Of a DNA stretch of 64,000 nucleotides, positions 50,556 through 59,442 are shown piece by piece. The DNA is from Jeotgalibacillus aurantiacus (GTDB taxonomy: Bacteria > Bacillota > Bacilli > Bacillales > Jeotgalibacillaceae): NCBI RefSeq assembly GCF_020595125.1, contig NZ_JACNMS010000003.1:554601-618600 (forward strand), in the 5' to 3' direction. How positions within the stretch are numbered: position 1 is the stretch's first letter; the number at the start of each line of letters is the position of its first letter. A program made the translations under genes and the position numbers. The notes beneath the pieces were generated by a model, which ran no database searches, had not been told where the DNA came from, and saw only the letters and a program-made list of their open reading frames with translations.

Positions 50556-51569
50556 ATGAAGAAAATTGCTCTCTGTTTCATAGCAATCTGCCTGATGATG
50601 ATGCTTGCGGCTTGTGGTGAGAAAACGAAGGATGAGGCAGCGAAAGATTTGTCGGACAAGTTGGAGGAGTCGCAGGGGTATAAGGCTACAGCGAAGATGA
50701 CATTCAGTACGGGAGAGCAGCCACAGGAGTATGATGTGGAGGTCTGGTATCAGAAGCCTCATTTTTACCGGGTTCATTTGAAGCATGCGGAGGAAAAGCA
50801 GAGTCAGATGATTATCCGGAATGATGAGGGTGTGTTTGTCCTGACACCTGCGCTTAATAAGAGCTTCAGGTTTCAAAGTGACTGGCCGGCAAATGGAAGC
50901 CAGGCGTATTTAGTGGAGTCCTTAATTAAGGATATTCAGGAAGATAAGGAAGCGGTCTTCACTGAAAAGGACGGCAAATACATTTTTGATACGAAAACGA
51001 GGTACAAGCATCAGGCGATGTTCCCGCTTCAGCAGGTCGTGTTTGATAAAAAGTCTCTGACGCCGGGATCTGTGCAGGTGAAGGATCAGGAAGGCAATGT
51101 GAAGATCGACCTTGCTTTCAAGGATGTCAGCTATGATGTGTCTTTTGATAAGAGTGATTTCAACGTAGAGAAGAACATGATGGGTGCGATGGTGGAGACA
51201 CCGGTCCTTGGAGATGGTGAAGAGGAGCAGGAATGGGCTGTTTTATACCCGACTGTTGAGATTGAAGGGACGGCTTTGACAGAGGAAAAAGAGATGACGA
51301 CAGACAATGGAAGCCGGGTCATCTTGACGTATGAAGGGGAAAAGAGCTTTACGCTGATTCAGGAGAAACTGGAGACAGCTCCTGTCATGCTGACGACTTC
51401 AGAAGCATCGGGTGAGGTGGCGGATCTCGGATTTGCCGTTGGAGCAATGACAGAGCGTTCTGTTGAGTGGAGCTATAATGGTGTGAATTATCTGCTTGCT
51501 TCTAATGACCTGACGCAGGAAGAAATGCTGAATGTCGCTCGCTCCGTTCAGGGCTCTATGGTAAAATAA
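50556..51569 (+). CDS. ydcC: YdcC lipoprotein, LolA/outer-membrane-lipoprotein-sorting-like fold
   Basis: The 337-residue lipoprotein has a signal peptide with lipobox L-A-A-C (Cys about residue 18) and a LolA-like beta fold: 'Y-K-A-T-A-K-M-T-F', 'V-W-Y-Q-K-P-H-F-Y-R-V', 'V-F-V-L-T-P-A-L-N-K-S-F-R-F' and 'V-D/K-I-D-L-A-F'. In B. subtilis ydcC lies at the same place before alr. Its role in Gram-positive cells is unknown; lipid handling is inference. ATG at 50556 follows GGGGAGG. Confidence 0.9.
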   Translation: MKKIALCFIAICLMMMLAACGEKTKDEAAKDLSDKLEESQGYKATAKMTFSTGEQPQEYDVEVWYQKPHFYRVHLKHAEEKQSQMIIRNDEGVFVLTPALNKSFRFQSDWPANGSQAYLVESLIKDIQEDKEAVFTEKDGKYIFDTKTRYKHQAMFPLQQVVFDKKSLTPGSVQVKDQEGNVKIDLAFKDVSYDVSFDKSDFNVEKNMMGAMVETPVLGDGEEEQEWAVLYPTVEIEGTALTEEKEMTTDNGSRVILTYEGEKSFTLIQEKLETAPVMLTTSEASGEVADLGFAVGAMTERSVEWSYNGVNYLLASNDLTQEEMLNVARSVQGSMVK

Positions 51570-51578
51570 CGACATCTT

Positions 51579-51608
51579 TGCGGGAGCAGCGATTGTTCCC
51601 GCTTTATA
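51579..51608 (+). terminator. Weak hairpin between ydcC and alr
   Basis: GCGGGA and TCCCGC arms followed by TTTATAA; read-through to alr is likely. Confidence 0.45.
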
Positions 51609-51623
51609 AAGAAGGTGTCTGCA

Positions 51624-52769
51624 ATGAAAGATTTTCATCGTGATACATGGATTGAAGTGGATCTGGATGCAATTACGCATAATGTAAAACAAATTTTAAA
51701 GCATATTGGTGAAGAGCAAGTCGTGATGGCTGTGGTGAAAGCGAATGCTTATGGACACGGCTATGTGGAAGTGGCCAAGGCTGCTCTTGAAGCTGGTGCT
51801 ACCTGGCTTGCTGTTGCATTTTTAGATGAGGCAATCTATCTCAGAAAACAGGGGTTTAAGGTGCCGATCCTGATCATGGGAGCGGTTCGCCCTGAAGATG
51901 CGGGGCTTGCCGCTGAACACAACATCCGTGCGACTGTTTTTTCAGCAGACTGGCTGGAGCAGGCTGTGCCGTATGTCGATAAAACGCCTTTAAACGTTCA
52001 TTTTAAACTGGACACAGGAATGGGCCGTCTGGGCTTCACTGACTCTTCAGAGATCCAGAGGGCTGAAGAGCTGGCATTGGCACTCGATTCATTTAACCTG
52101 GAAGGGGTCTTTACCCATTTTGCCACTGCGGACGAGCAGGACCAGTCCTATGCAGATGAACAGCACGAACGGTTTATTGACATGCTGTCTGTATTCAATT
52201 CAAAACCTGCTCTGATTCACGCGTCAAACAGTGCTGCTTCCCTTTTGCGGAAGGATTCGGTTTTTAATGCGGTTCGCTTTGGTATATCCATGTACGGTCT
52301 TGTGCCTTCGGGTGAAATCAAGGATTTGATGCCGTTTCAGCTCAAGCCTGCGCTTTCTTTTAAAACAACGCTCGTTCATGTGAAAAAGATGAAACCCGGT
52401 CAGAAAATCAGCTACGGTGCAACCTATACTGCTGAGCATGAGGAGTGGATCGGCACACTTCCTGTCGGGTATGCGGATGGCTGGACCCGATATATGCAGG
52501 GTTTTGACGTACTTGTGGATGGTGTGCGTGCGGAAATTGTCGGCAGAGTATGCATGGATCAGTGCATGATCCGTCTGCCGTATGAGTTGAAAATCGGTAC
52601 GATGGTTACACTGGTAGGGAGGCAGGGAGAAGAGGAGATTCTACTGGACGATGTGGCGGCTTACGCTGGTACGATCCATTATGAGTCCGCCTGTCTGCTG
52701 ACTGCGAGAGTACCGAGGGTTTATCTGAAAAACGGGTGCATATCCTCTGTGCTAAATGGACTAAAATAA
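51624..52769 (+). CDS. alr: Alanine racemase
   Basis: The 381-residue PLP enzyme makes D-Ala for Ddl. The PLP Lys is at residue 39 in 'V-V-K-A-N-A-Y-G-H-G'. Other marks are 'L-D-T-G-M-G-R-L-G' and the catalytic Tyr region 'I-S-Y-G-A-T-Y', then 'G-R-V-C-M-D-Q-C'. ATG at 51624 lies 6 nt after AAGGTG; the GTG at 51615 is part of that site. It follows ydcC by 54 bp and precedes mazEF as in other Bacillales. Confidence 0.95.
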   Translation: MKDFHRDTWIEVDLDAITHNVKQILKHIGEEQVVMAVVKANAYGHGYVEVAKAALEAGATWLAVAFLDEAIYLRKQGFKVPILIMGAVRPEDAGLAAEHNIRATVFSADWLEQAVPYVDKTPLNVHFKLDTGMGRLGFTDSSEIQRAEELALALDSFNLEGVFTHFATADEQDQSYADEQHERFIDMLSVFNSKPALIHASNSAASLLRKDSVFNAVRFGISMYGLVPSGEIKDLMPFQLKPALSFKTTLVHVKKMKPGQKISYGATYTAEHEEWIGTLPVGYADGWTRYMQGFDVLVDGVRAEIVGRVCMDQCMIRLPYELKIGTMVTLVGRQGEEEILLDDVAAYAGTIHYESACLLTARVPRVYLKNGCISSVLNGLK

Positions 52770-52922
52770 CCGGAACCTGTATAGAATTGTCAGAAACTTC
52801 GCGAACAGACCTTTTCAGGATCTGAAATAAGTGATAAGATAAACGTGGACTTGAAAGATGAATGAACAAGAGAATAGAAGAAATGACAAAATAGGTATGC
52901 ATTGATGGTGGAGGTGTAGTTT

Positions 52923-53204
52923 GTGTCGGAATCCAGCGCAACATCAGAAATCTTGGTACGATTACCAAAACAACTGCTTACAGAACTGGAAGCGTTTGCC
53001 GAGCAGGAAGATTTAAGCTGCAGTGATTGCATTTACCGTGCAACGAAAGCTTATGTTCGCGACAGACGGAAGAAACAAACACAGGATGCAATGCGCAGGG
53101 GCTATATGGAGATGGCGAAAATCAACCTGTCAATGGCTTCAGAAGCGCTGCAGGCTGAGTACGAAGCGGAGCATACCATTGAACGACTGGTAAGCGGAGG
53201 ATAA
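52923..53204 (+). CDS. mazE: Antitoxin MazE (EndoAI), ribbon-helix-helix
   Basis: The 93-residue antitoxin has an N-terminal RHH DNA-binding part ('[14 protein letters not shown]' then '[13 protein letters not shown]') and a C-terminal acidic tail that would lie over the MazF groove. GTG at 52923 follows GGAGGTG. It starts the toxin-antitoxin unit with mazF 4 bp behind. Family knowledge: the pair represses its own promoter. Two extra Cys lie in the RHH region. Confidence 0.92.
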   Translation: MSESSATSEILVRLPKQLLTELEAFAEQEDLSCSDCIYRATKAYVRDRRKKQTQDAMRRGYMEMAKINLSMASEALQAEYEAEHTIERLVSGG

Positions 53205-53208
53205 CGCT

Positions 53209-53559
53209 TTGATAGTAAAGCGTGGAGACGTATTTTTTGCTGACCTATCTCCCGTTGTCGGTTCAGAGCAAGGTGGAGTCCGCCCCGTTCTCATCATCCA
53301 AAACGACATCGGAAATCGGTTTAGTCCCACAGTAGTGGTCGCGGCGATTACCGCCCAAATTCAAAAAGCTAAACTCCCTACCCACGTTGAAATCAGCTCA
53401 AAACGTAATGGTTTTGAACGGGATTCAGTTATTTTACTGGAACAGATCCGAACATTAGACAAACAACGACTAACAGATAAAATAACCCATCTGGATGACG
53501 AGACGATGGACAAGGTAGACGAGGCTCTTCAAATCAGCTTAGGTTTAGTAGACCTCTAA
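53209..53559 (+). CDS. mazF: mRNA interferase toxin MazF (EndoA)
   Basis: The 116-residue toxin cuts mRNA at U^ACAU in B. subtilis. It has the start '[25 protein letters not shown]' and '[25 protein letters not shown]'. The catalytic Arg (in V-R-P-V) and the Thr region are present, so it looks active. TTG at 53209 lies 8 nt after GGAGG. The unit ends at a strong terminator. Confidence 0.95.
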   Translation: MIVKRGDVFFADLSPVVGSEQGGVRPVLIIQNDIGNRFSPTVVVAAITAQIQKAKLPTHVEISSKRNGFERDSVILLEQIRTLDKQRLTDKITHLDDETMDKVDEALQISLGLVDL

Positions 53560-53565
53560 TGTGGA

Positions 53566-53591
53566 AAACGCTCTTAATGGAGCGTTTTTTT
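53566..53591 (+). terminator. Terminator of mazEF
   Basis: AAACGCTC and GAGCGTTTTTTT around TTAATG. Confidence 0.93.
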
Positions 53592-53599
53592 CTTTTGGA

Positions 53600-53628
53600 T
53601 AGACCATTGCCCTGCACTCCTCTATAAT
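53600..53628 (+). promoter_or_regulatory. Possible SigA promoter of the rsbR operon
   Basis: TATAAT at 53623-53628 with TAGACC 17 bp upstream (53600-53605), 54 bp before the rsbR start. Confidence 0.55.
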
Positions 53629-53681
53629 AAGAGGTAATAAATAAAAGAGTACTATTTTCAGAGCATAGAGGTGAACGAAAT

Positions 53682-54509
53682 TTGTTTAATAAAATAACTG
53701 CGCACGTACAGGAGCGCAAAGAAGAGCTCGAAGTCCTTTGGAAGAATCAGCTGGCCCAGGACTCGAAAGAACGTGTGATCGAAGTAATGCCTGAGCATGT
53801 GTTTGAAGCAACGAGCTCAGAATTCTTTGAAATCATTCTCCTGAACATTCAGGAAAAAGATCAGGAATATCAGCAGAAGCTTCAGATCTTTTCTGACAAA
53901 ATTGTTCGCCTTGGGTGGCCGATCGCCCTTGTCGTTCAAGGTTTACGGGAATTTGTCCATGTCATTCATGAAGACTTAATTGAACAGGGGACAATCACAA
54001 AAGAAAGCGAAGGAGAATATCTTGAGCACCTTGATAAATGGATGACCCCCATGGCCAACGAGATTATTCATACATACGCCTCCACATGGGAAAAAACCGT
54101 TTCTCTCCAAAAGATGGCCCTTCAGGAACTATCAGCTCCCCTCATTCCGGTTGTTGACCAGATTTCTGTCATGCCGCTTGTCGGAACAATTGATACTGAA
54201 CGCGCACGACTTGTGATGGAAAACCTTCTTGAAGGAGTCGTCAATCATCGTGCAGAAGTCGTACTTATTGATATTACGGGTGTACCGGTTGTAGATACAA
54301 TGGTCGCGCACCATATCATTCAAGCTGCGGAAGCCGTGAGACTCGTTGGAGCCAAGTGCATGCTTGTCGGAATCCGTCCGGAAATTGCCCAGACGATTGT
54401 GAATCTCGGCATTGATCTGGAACGCTTCATTACCACAAGTACGATGAAAAAAGGGATGGAGCTGGCGCTTGAGATGACAGGTCGAAAAATCGTGGAATTG
54501 GAGGGATAG
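53682..54509 (+). CDS. rsbR: Stressosome protein RsbR (RsbRA-like)
   Basis: The 275-residue protein has an N-terminal non-haem globin-like sensor domain (about residues 1-135) and a C-terminal STAS domain with 'V-V-L-I-D-I-T-G-V-P-V-V-D-T-M-V-A-H-H', which holds the Thr phosphorylated by RsbT. It forms the stressosome with RsbS. TTG at 53682 follows GAGGTG at 53668. It opens the run rsbR-rsbS-rsbT-rsbU. The short gap to rsbS (3 bp) suggests coupled translation. Confidence 0.95.
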   Translation: MFNKITAHVQERKEELEVLWKNQLAQDSKERVIEVMPEHVFEATSSEFFEIILLNIQEKDQEYQQKLQIFSDKIVRLGWPIALVVQGLREFVHVIHEDLIEQGTITKESEGEYLEHLDKWMTPMANEIIHTYASTWEKTVSLQKMALQELSAPLIPVVDQISVMPLVGTIDTERARLVMENLLEGVVNHRAEVVLIDITGVPVVDTMVAHHIIQAAEAVRLVGAKCMLVGIRPEIAQTIVNLGIDLERFITTSTMKKGMELALEMTGRKIVELEG

Positions 54510-54512
54510 GCT

Positions 54513-54869
54513 GTGAGAATTCCCATTTTGAAGTTGAAAGATTGCCTTTTAGTGTCGATTCAATGGGAGCTGGATGATCAGACAGCTCTGGAATTTCAGG
54601 AAGATCTTTTGAAGAAAATACATGAAACCAATGCACGCGGCGTCGTAATTGATATTACCTCCATTGATTTTATCGATTCTTTCATAGCCAAAGTGCTCGG
54701 TGATGTGATAAACATGTCGAGGTTAATGGGAGCGAAAGTAGTGATCACAGGGATTCAGCCCGCAGTGGCAATAACATTAATAGAGTTAGGCATCAGGCTG
54801 GACGACGTTATGACAGCCCTCGACCTGGAAAAAGGTTTAGAGAAACTTCAACAGGAATTGGGGGACTGA
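54513..54869 (+). CDS. rsbS: Stressosome scaffold RsbS (STAS domain)
   Basis: The 118-residue single STAS-domain protein has '[18 protein letters not shown]', where the Ser at residue 56 is the probable RsbT phosphorylation site. GTG at 54513 follows GGAGGGA at about 54501. It lies between rsbR and rsbT with gaps of 3 and 4 bp. Together with RsbR it holds RsbT until stress comes. Confidence 0.95.
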   Translation: MRIPILKLKDCLLVSIQWELDDQTALEFQEDLLKKIHETNARGVVIDITSIDFIDSFIAKVLGDVINMSRLMGAKVVITGIQPAVAITLIELGIRLDDVMTALDLEKGLEKLQQELGD

Positions 54870-54873
54870 CCAG

Positions 54874-55275
54874 ATGGAAATCCAATCCTGTGTAACCATT
54901 CTGAACGAATGGGATATCGTAGCTGCTCGTCAGCTTGGTAGAAACGTAGCGAAAGAGCTGGGATTTGGAACCGTGGATCAGGCTAGAATTACAACGGCCA
55001 TCAGTGAACTTGCCCGAAATATTTATTTGTATGCCGGTCAGGGACAGCTGTGTATTGACCGATTAAGTGAGAACGGCAAAACGGGTCTAAGAATTATTGC
55101 ACTGGATGACGGTCCGGGAATTCCAGATATACGCAAAGTAATGGAAGACGGTTTTTCAACATCAGGGGGTCTTGGAGCTGGCCTTCCGGGAGTGAGACGG
55201 TTAATGGATGATTTTAACATCGACTCAAACCCAGGGGAAGGAACAGATATCCGCGCGACGAAATGGCTCCGTTAG
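54874..55275 (+). CDS. rsbT: Serine/threonine kinase RsbT
   Basis: The 133-residue HATPase-type kinase phosphorylates RsbR and RsbS and, when free, activates RsbU. The N-box 'A-I-S-E-L-A-R-N-I-Y', the G1 box 'L-D-D-G-P-G-I-P-D' and the G2 lid 'G-G-L-G-A-G-L-P-G-V' are visible. ATG at 54874 follows GGGGG. The next gene, rsbU, begins 16 bp after its stop. Confidence 0.95.
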   Translation: MEIQSCVTILNEWDIVAARQLGRNVAKELGFGTVDQARITTAISELARNIYLYAGQGQLCIDRLSENGKTGLRIIALDDGPGIPDIRKVMEDGFSTSGGLGAGLPGVRRLMDDFNIDSNPGEGTDIRATKWLR

Positions 55276-55291
55276 GAGGGTCATATTGAAG

Positions 55292-56302
55292 ATGAATTTG
55301 CAGCAATCGATGGAAAAAAAGTACATGGAAATCCTGAATGAATATATGCAAAATCAGTCTGAGCAGGCTCTTTATGCTGCTCAGCAATTCAGCAGGCTGG
55401 CGCTTGAGAAAAAAATGCCACCTGAAGAAGTGATCAGTGTGCAAAAAAGTGTTATGCAGGAATTAATGCCCGACCTCCCTGAGGAAGTCTGGCATTCTTT
55501 TGATATCCTTCTTGAAGTCATGACCGCATACGGATTTGCTTTCCGTGAGCACCAGAGTCTGTTGGATACACAAAAGGAATTGAAAAATGAAATGGAGATC
55601 GCCTCTAACGTTCAGGAAACATTGCTGGGTACATCTGTGCCGACAGTTGACGGTCTTGAAATCGGGGCACTCAGCGTTCCTGCCAAGCAGATGAACGGTG
55701 ACTATTTCCATTTCGTGCATGACGGGGATCACTCGGTTAACGTGGCAATCGCTGACGTAATCGGAAAAGGGATCCCGGCTGCATTGTGTATGTCGATGAT
55801 CAAATATGCCATGGACAGCCTACCGGAATACCGGAAAGATCCGAGTGCTGTACTGGAAAGTCTGAACAGAGTGGTGGAACAGAACGTGGATGACTCGATG
55901 TTCATCACTATGTTTTACGGCATGTATGAGCTTCGGGGGCATATTCTTCATTTTGCTTCAGCCGGACACGAACCCGGCTTTTTTTATCAGCATAAAGAAA
56001 AAAGATTCCTTGACCTTGAAGCGAAGGGACTGCTTCTCGGAGTTGATAAAGATGCCAAGTACAGGCGCTATGAACAACAGGTTGAGATTGGCGATATGAT
56101 CATTTTGATGTCTGATGGCGTAACAGAATGCAGAACTGATGAAGGGTTTATCGAACGGGACACACTTGTTTCATTTATTAACGAGTATATTGAACTTCCT
56201 CCTCAGGAAATCGTCAATAAAATCTTCCGGGATCTGGAACGACTTCAGCATTTCCAGCTTCGTGACGATTTTACGTTAATCATTATGAAACGGACAAAAT
56301 AA
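55292..56302 (+). CDS. rsbU: Serine phosphatase RsbU (PP2C-type)
   Basis: The 336-residue phosphatase removes phosphate from RsbV. An N-terminal four-helix RsbT-binding domain (about 1-85) precedes a PPM/SpoIIE-like domain with 'G-D-Y-F-H-F', 'A-D-V-I-G-K-G-I-P-A-A', 'S-A-G-H-E-P-G' and 'S-D-G-V-T-E-C-R'. ATG at 55292 lines up with the B. subtilis start; a TTG at 55286 with better ribosome binding site spacing (TAGGAGGG) would add two residues. Confidence 0.94.
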   Translation: MNLQQSMEKKYMEILNEYMQNQSEQALYAAQQFSRLALEKKMPPEEVISVQKSVMQELMPDLPEEVWHSFDILLEVMTAYGFAFREHQSLLDTQKELKNEMEIASNVQETLLGTSVPTVDGLEIGALSVPAKQMNGDYFHFVHDGDHSVNVAIADVIGKGIPAALCMSMIKYAMDSLPEYRKDPSAVLESLNRVVEQNVDDSMFITMFYGMYELRGHILHFASAGHEPGFFYQHKEKRFLDLEAKGLLLGVDKDAKYRRYEQQVEIGDMIILMSDGVTECRTDEGFIERDTLVSFINEYIELPPQEIVNKIFRDLERLQHFQLRDDFTLIIMKRTK

Positions 56303-56313
56303 TATCGGAATGC

Positions 56314-56339
56314 GTTTTAATCAATCGGAACTAGGGTAG
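56314..56339 (+). promoter_or_regulatory. SigB promoter of rsbV-rsbW-sigB-rsbX
   Basis: GTTTTA (56314-56319), a 14-bp spacer and GGGTAG (56334-56339) match the SigB consensus closely. It lies 45 bp before rsbV, the same place as the autoregulatory promoter in B. subtilis. Confidence 0.85.
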
Positions 56340-56383
56340 TTTACAAATACATTCCGTGCAGATATCAGAAGAGGTGGAAAAGG

Positions 56384-56719
56384 ATGAACATTACAGTTAC
56401 AACAACCGAACAGACTGACGAATTAGTTCGTATCGCCATTTCAGGTGAAATTGATGCGTACACTGCACCTGTTTTGCGCGAAAAAACAGAGCCATTTACA
56501 AAGCAGGAGAACCTGACTGTGATTGCCGATCTATCTGAAGTCAGCTACATGGACAGTACAGGAATCGGTGTTTTTGTAGGCTTGTTCAAAGGGATTAAAG
56601 CAAATGGAGGACACCTTCAGCTGATTGGTCTTTCCGACCGTCTGAAGCGTCTTTTCGACATCACGGGACTAGCTGACATCATGGACATTAATCCCGAAGT
56701 AAAAGGTGGAATAGACTGA
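56384..56719 (+). CDS. rsbV: Anti-anti-sigma factor RsbV
   Basis: The 111-residue STAS protein binds RsbW when unphosphorylated and so frees SigB. The phosphorylated Ser lies at residue 58 in 'V-S-Y-M-D-S-T-G-I-G-V-F'. ATG at 56384 follows GAGGTGGAAAAGG. Its stop and the rsbW start share one base (56719). A SigB promoter lies directly before it. Confidence 0.95.
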   Translation: MNITVTTTEQTDELVRIAISGEIDAYTAPVLREKTEPFTKQENLTVIADLSEVSYMDSTGIGVFVGLFKGIKANGGHLQLIGLSDRLKRLFDITGLADIMDINPEVKGGID

Positions 56720-57189
56720 TGAAACCATTTGATTATATTGAGATGAAGATCCCCGCCAAGGCTCAGTACGTTGGCGTCATCCGACTGACAATCTCCGGGA
56801 TTGCGAGCAGGATGGGGTTTACGTACGATGATATCGAAGACTTGAAAATCGCTTCCAGTGAGGCGATTACGAACGCTGTTCAGCATGCATATTCAGACGA
56901 TGATGAAGGCGAAGTAGTCGTCGGATTCGCTCTATATCATGACCGCCTGGAGGTCATTGTGGCTGACCATGGATCAAGCTTTGATTTTGTCAAAGTGAAA
57001 GAAGAGGTAGGTCCTTACAATGAGGATGCGCCTGTCGACATGCTTCGTGAAGGGGGGCTTGGCCTTTACCTGATCGAAAGCCTGATGGACGAAGTGAAGA
57101 TCAGTCAAAAGGAAGGTGTGACGGTCTTCATGACAAAGTATATTGAGGAAGAGCAGGTGGAGAGGGATGCGAAAACTATCTCAACCTAA
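56719..57189 (+). CDS. rsbW: Anti-sigma factor / serine kinase RsbW
   Basis: The 156-residue HATPase-type kinase binds SigB and also phosphorylates RsbV. It has 'S-S-E-A-I-T-N-A-V-Q-H-A-Y', 'V-A-D-H-G-S-S-F-D' and 'G-G-L-G-L-Y-L-I-E-S-L-M-D'. It overlaps rsbV by one base and sigB by 23 bp, so these are tightly coupled. Confidence 0.95.
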   Translation: MKPFDYIEMKIPAKAQYVGVIRLTISGIASRMGFTYDDIEDLKIASSEAITNAVQHAYSDDDEGEVVVGFALYHDRLEVIVADHGSSFDFVKVKEEVGPYNEDAPVDMLREGGLGLYLIESLMDEVKISQKEGVTVFMTKYIEEEQVERDAKTIST

Positions 57190-57961
57190 TCAACCGAGCA
57201 AAAACGAAGTACTGGAATGGATCAAAGCCTACCAGGAAACGCAGGATGAGCAGGCCCAGCATAATCTGGTCATGCACTATCGCAACCTGGTGGAATCCAT
57301 CGCCAGAAAGTATTCAAAGGGCAAATCCTATCACGAAGATATCGCTCAGGTCGGCATGATCGGTCTGCTCGGTGCCATTCGCAGATATGATGACGCATTT
57401 GGAAAAAGCTTCGAAGCCTTTGCGATTCCAACGATTATTGGTGAGATTAAAAGATTTTTACGTGATAAGACCTGGAGCGTCCACGTTCCGAGAAGAATTA
57501 AAGAATTAGGCCCTAAAATAAAGGCTGCTGTTGAAGAACTGACAACAACACTTCAGCGCTCCCCGAAAGTGAACGAAATTGCTGACTATCTGGAAGTTTC
57601 AGAAGAAGAAGTACTTGAAGCAATGGAGATGGGAAAGAGCTATCAGGCGCTCTCTGTTGATCACTCTATAGAAGCTGATTCTGATGGCAGCACCGTCACA
57701 CTGCTTGATATCGTTGGCAGCATGGATGACAACTACGAAAAAACCGATCAGCGTCTTGTTCTTGAAAAAGTACTCCACGTATTAACTGATCGTGAAAAGC
57801 AGATCATTCAGTTTACATACCTGGAGAACCTGAGCCAGAAAGACGCAGGCGATATGCTGGGGATTTCCCAGATGCACGTTTCAAGGCTGCAAAGGAGAGC
57901 GATTAAAAAGCTCCGTGATGCCATTCAGCAGGAGAATGAGCACGCAGGTGGCTTTGAATGA
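57167..57961 (+). CDS. sigB: General stress sigma factor SigB
   Basis: The 264-residue sigma-70 group 3 factor directs RNA polymerase to general stress promoters. Region 2 is seen in 'Y-H-E-D-I-A-Q-V-G-M-I-G-L-L-G-A-I-R-R-Y-D' and 'F-E-A-F-A-I-P-T-I-I-G-E-I-K-R-F-L-R-D', region 3 in the middle, and region 4 in 'L-S-Q-K-D-A-G-D-M-L-G-I-S-Q-M-H-V-S-R'. ATG at 57167 follows GGTGGAGAGGG; an ATG at 57143 lacks a ribosome binding site. It overlaps rsbW and rsbX. Confidence 0.96.
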   Translation: MRKLSQPNQPSKNEVLEWIKAYQETQDEQAQHNLVMHYRNLVESIARKYSKGKSYHEDIAQVGMIGLLGAIRRYDDAFGKSFEAFAIPTIIGEIKRFLRDKTWSVHVPRRIKELGPKIKAAVEELTTTLQRSPKVNEIADYLEVSEEEVLEAMEMGKSYQALSVDHSIEADSDGSTVTLLDIVGSMDDNYEKTDQRLVLEKVLHVLTDREKQIIQFTYLENLSQKDAGDMLGISQMHVSRLQRRAIKKLRDAIQQENEHAGGFE

Positions 57962-58554
57962 TGGAAGCACTCCAACACCAGCAGGTACGTGTAAAAGTCG
58001 GGCAATATGCTAAAAACGGACGTTCAGACTGCGGCGACAGCTATTATATGCTGGCCACCGATGACTACTTTCTATGTGTGCTAGCTGACGGCTTAGGCAG
58101 TGGCAGATATGCAAAGGAAGCATCAAAAGCAGTCTGTGATACCGTCGAAAAAAATCCTGATGAAGACGTAGACCGGTTGATGGAACTGTGTAACAAGTCA
58201 CTTCTCAAAAAACGCGGTGCCGCAGTTGCCATCGTAAAAATCACTTTTGACACAAAAGAAGTGGTCTACAGCTGCGTGGGCAACATCCGCTTCTACTTCT
58301 ATTCAGAAAACGGCAAACTTACCTATCCGCTTCCGGTCACAGGCTATTTATCGGGTCGGCCGCAGGTATATAAAACACAAAGGTTCCGTTACGAAGAAGG
58401 TTCCTCATTCCTGTTTCATTCAGACGGACTTCAAATTACAAGAGTGAGACCGCTGTTACAGGGAGGAAAATCTCTCGAGTACATCTCATCGTATCTGCAC
58501 TCCATTGTGTCAGATGCGGATGATACAACATTTCTCATTGGAAGACTGCCTTGA
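57958..58554 (+). CDS. rsbX: Phosphatase RsbX (PP2C-type, feedback control)
   Basis: The 198-residue phosphatase removes phosphate from RsbS and RsbR and so resets the stressosome. It has a short PPM-type fold: 'G-D-S-Y-Y', 'V-L-A-D-G-L-G-S-G' (metal Asp) and 'H-S-D-G-L-Q'. ATG overlaps the sigB stop as ATGA (57958-57961). It is the last gene of the SigB operon; a terminator with G-U pairs follows. Confidence 0.94.
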   Translation: MMEALQHQQVRVKVGQYAKNGRSDCGDSYYMLATDDYFLCVLADGLGSGRYAKEASKAVCDTVEKNPDEDVDRLMELCNKSLLKKRGAAVAIVKITFDTKEVVYSCVGNIRFYFYSENGKLTYPLPVTGYLSGRPQVYKTQRFRYEEGSSFLFHSDGLQITRVRPLLQGGKSLEYISSYLHSIVSDADDTTFLIGRLP

Positions 58555-58571
58555 TCAGGGTGGTCTTTTTT
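58542..58571 (+). terminator. Terminator of the SigB operon
   Basis: AGACTGCC and GGTGGTCT (two G-U pairs), then TTTTTT; the first arm is inside the end of rsbX. Confidence 0.7.
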
Positions 58572-58823
58572 GTTTGTGTTGAATTGCTTGTTTTTTAGAG
58601 CCGGGCGGTACTCGATCCTTCGCTTTCCGCAGCCGCGAGGTGAGTCAGCTAATGCTACGTATTACGCTGTCTCACTATATACAGAAAAAGGTTGTCTAAT
58701 AAGCAATTAAAGTCGTCAAATGCAACATCTATGACCTCGCGCAAGCACAGCTTCAAGCATAAAGACTTTAGGTTACCTAAGTTCTTGAAGAGCCCCCGGG
58801 CTTCGTCGGGATTTTTCTTGAAA

Positions 58824-58937
58824 GTGTCCAAGTTAGGGCGGAATGTGTCCGAGTTGAGTTGGAAAGTGACCAAGCTTGAGTGGAAAGTGACCAAGTGAAG
58901 CCCGAGAGTGTCCAAGTTTGAGGAGAATGTGACCAAG
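58824..58937 (-). repeat. 21-bp periodic array G (motif GTGTCCAAG)
   Basis: GTGTCCAAG, GTGTCCGAG or GTGACCAAG starts at 58824, 58845, 58866, 58887, 58908 and 58929, all exactly 21 bp apart. On the minus strand the open frame gives heptads LVTFxxN. No 30-bp step is seen here. Confidence 0.88.
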
Positions 58938-58963
58938 CTGCCCCCTCCCCAAACGCCCGCCTG

Positions 58964-59400
58964 CGCTTTTCTTTGTGTCCAGCTCCGGCGACTAGCCCCT
59001 CGAGGTCATAAGTCAAAGCTGAACGAGGGTAAAAGGCAACCCTCTTTTCATCTTCGCCTTATGCTTGTCGGGGCTGAACGAGTCGCTTGCGCTTTTCTTT
59101 GTGTCCAGCTCCGGTTCGCAGCGGTTAGTGCGCTTCCCTCAGCTCTGTCCGATAAGTCAACATCGGTTCACTACGTTCACCGTGTTTCCTTTATCTCCGG
59201 CGCTTCAGTCCAGCGCATACACCGCTAAACGCTCACCTCCGCATTTCTATTGTCCAGCTCCGGCGGGCAGGGACTAGCAAACTTCCCGTCCTCTCGTTCG
59301 ATAAGTCAACATCAGCTCACTCCGTTCGCTGTGTTTCCTTTATCTTCGTCGAGGCCGGTCCAGTTTGTACGTCCCCAAACGCCCGCCTCCGCTTTTCTGT
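58964..59400. repeat. Dispersed Bacillales repeat, three tandem copies
   Basis: The block TGTCCAGCTCCGG starts near 58976, 59102 and 59251, each time after CGC(A/T)TTTCT. Copies two and three continue with GATAAGTCAACATC, then TCACTACGTTCACCGTG or a close variant, then TTTCCTTTATCT. The third copy matches the reverse complement of 14254-14402. With array G and the short region before it, it fills the 888-bp gap between rsbX and tex. Confidence 0.88.
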
Positions 59401-59442
59401 GTTACAATCTATAGGAAGTTTATTTGAAAGGCTGTGGGTGAA

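Noticed and set aside
58655..59277. Several frames through array G and the dispersed repeats
   Set aside because: Overlapping frames on both strands over repeats, without ribosome binding sites.
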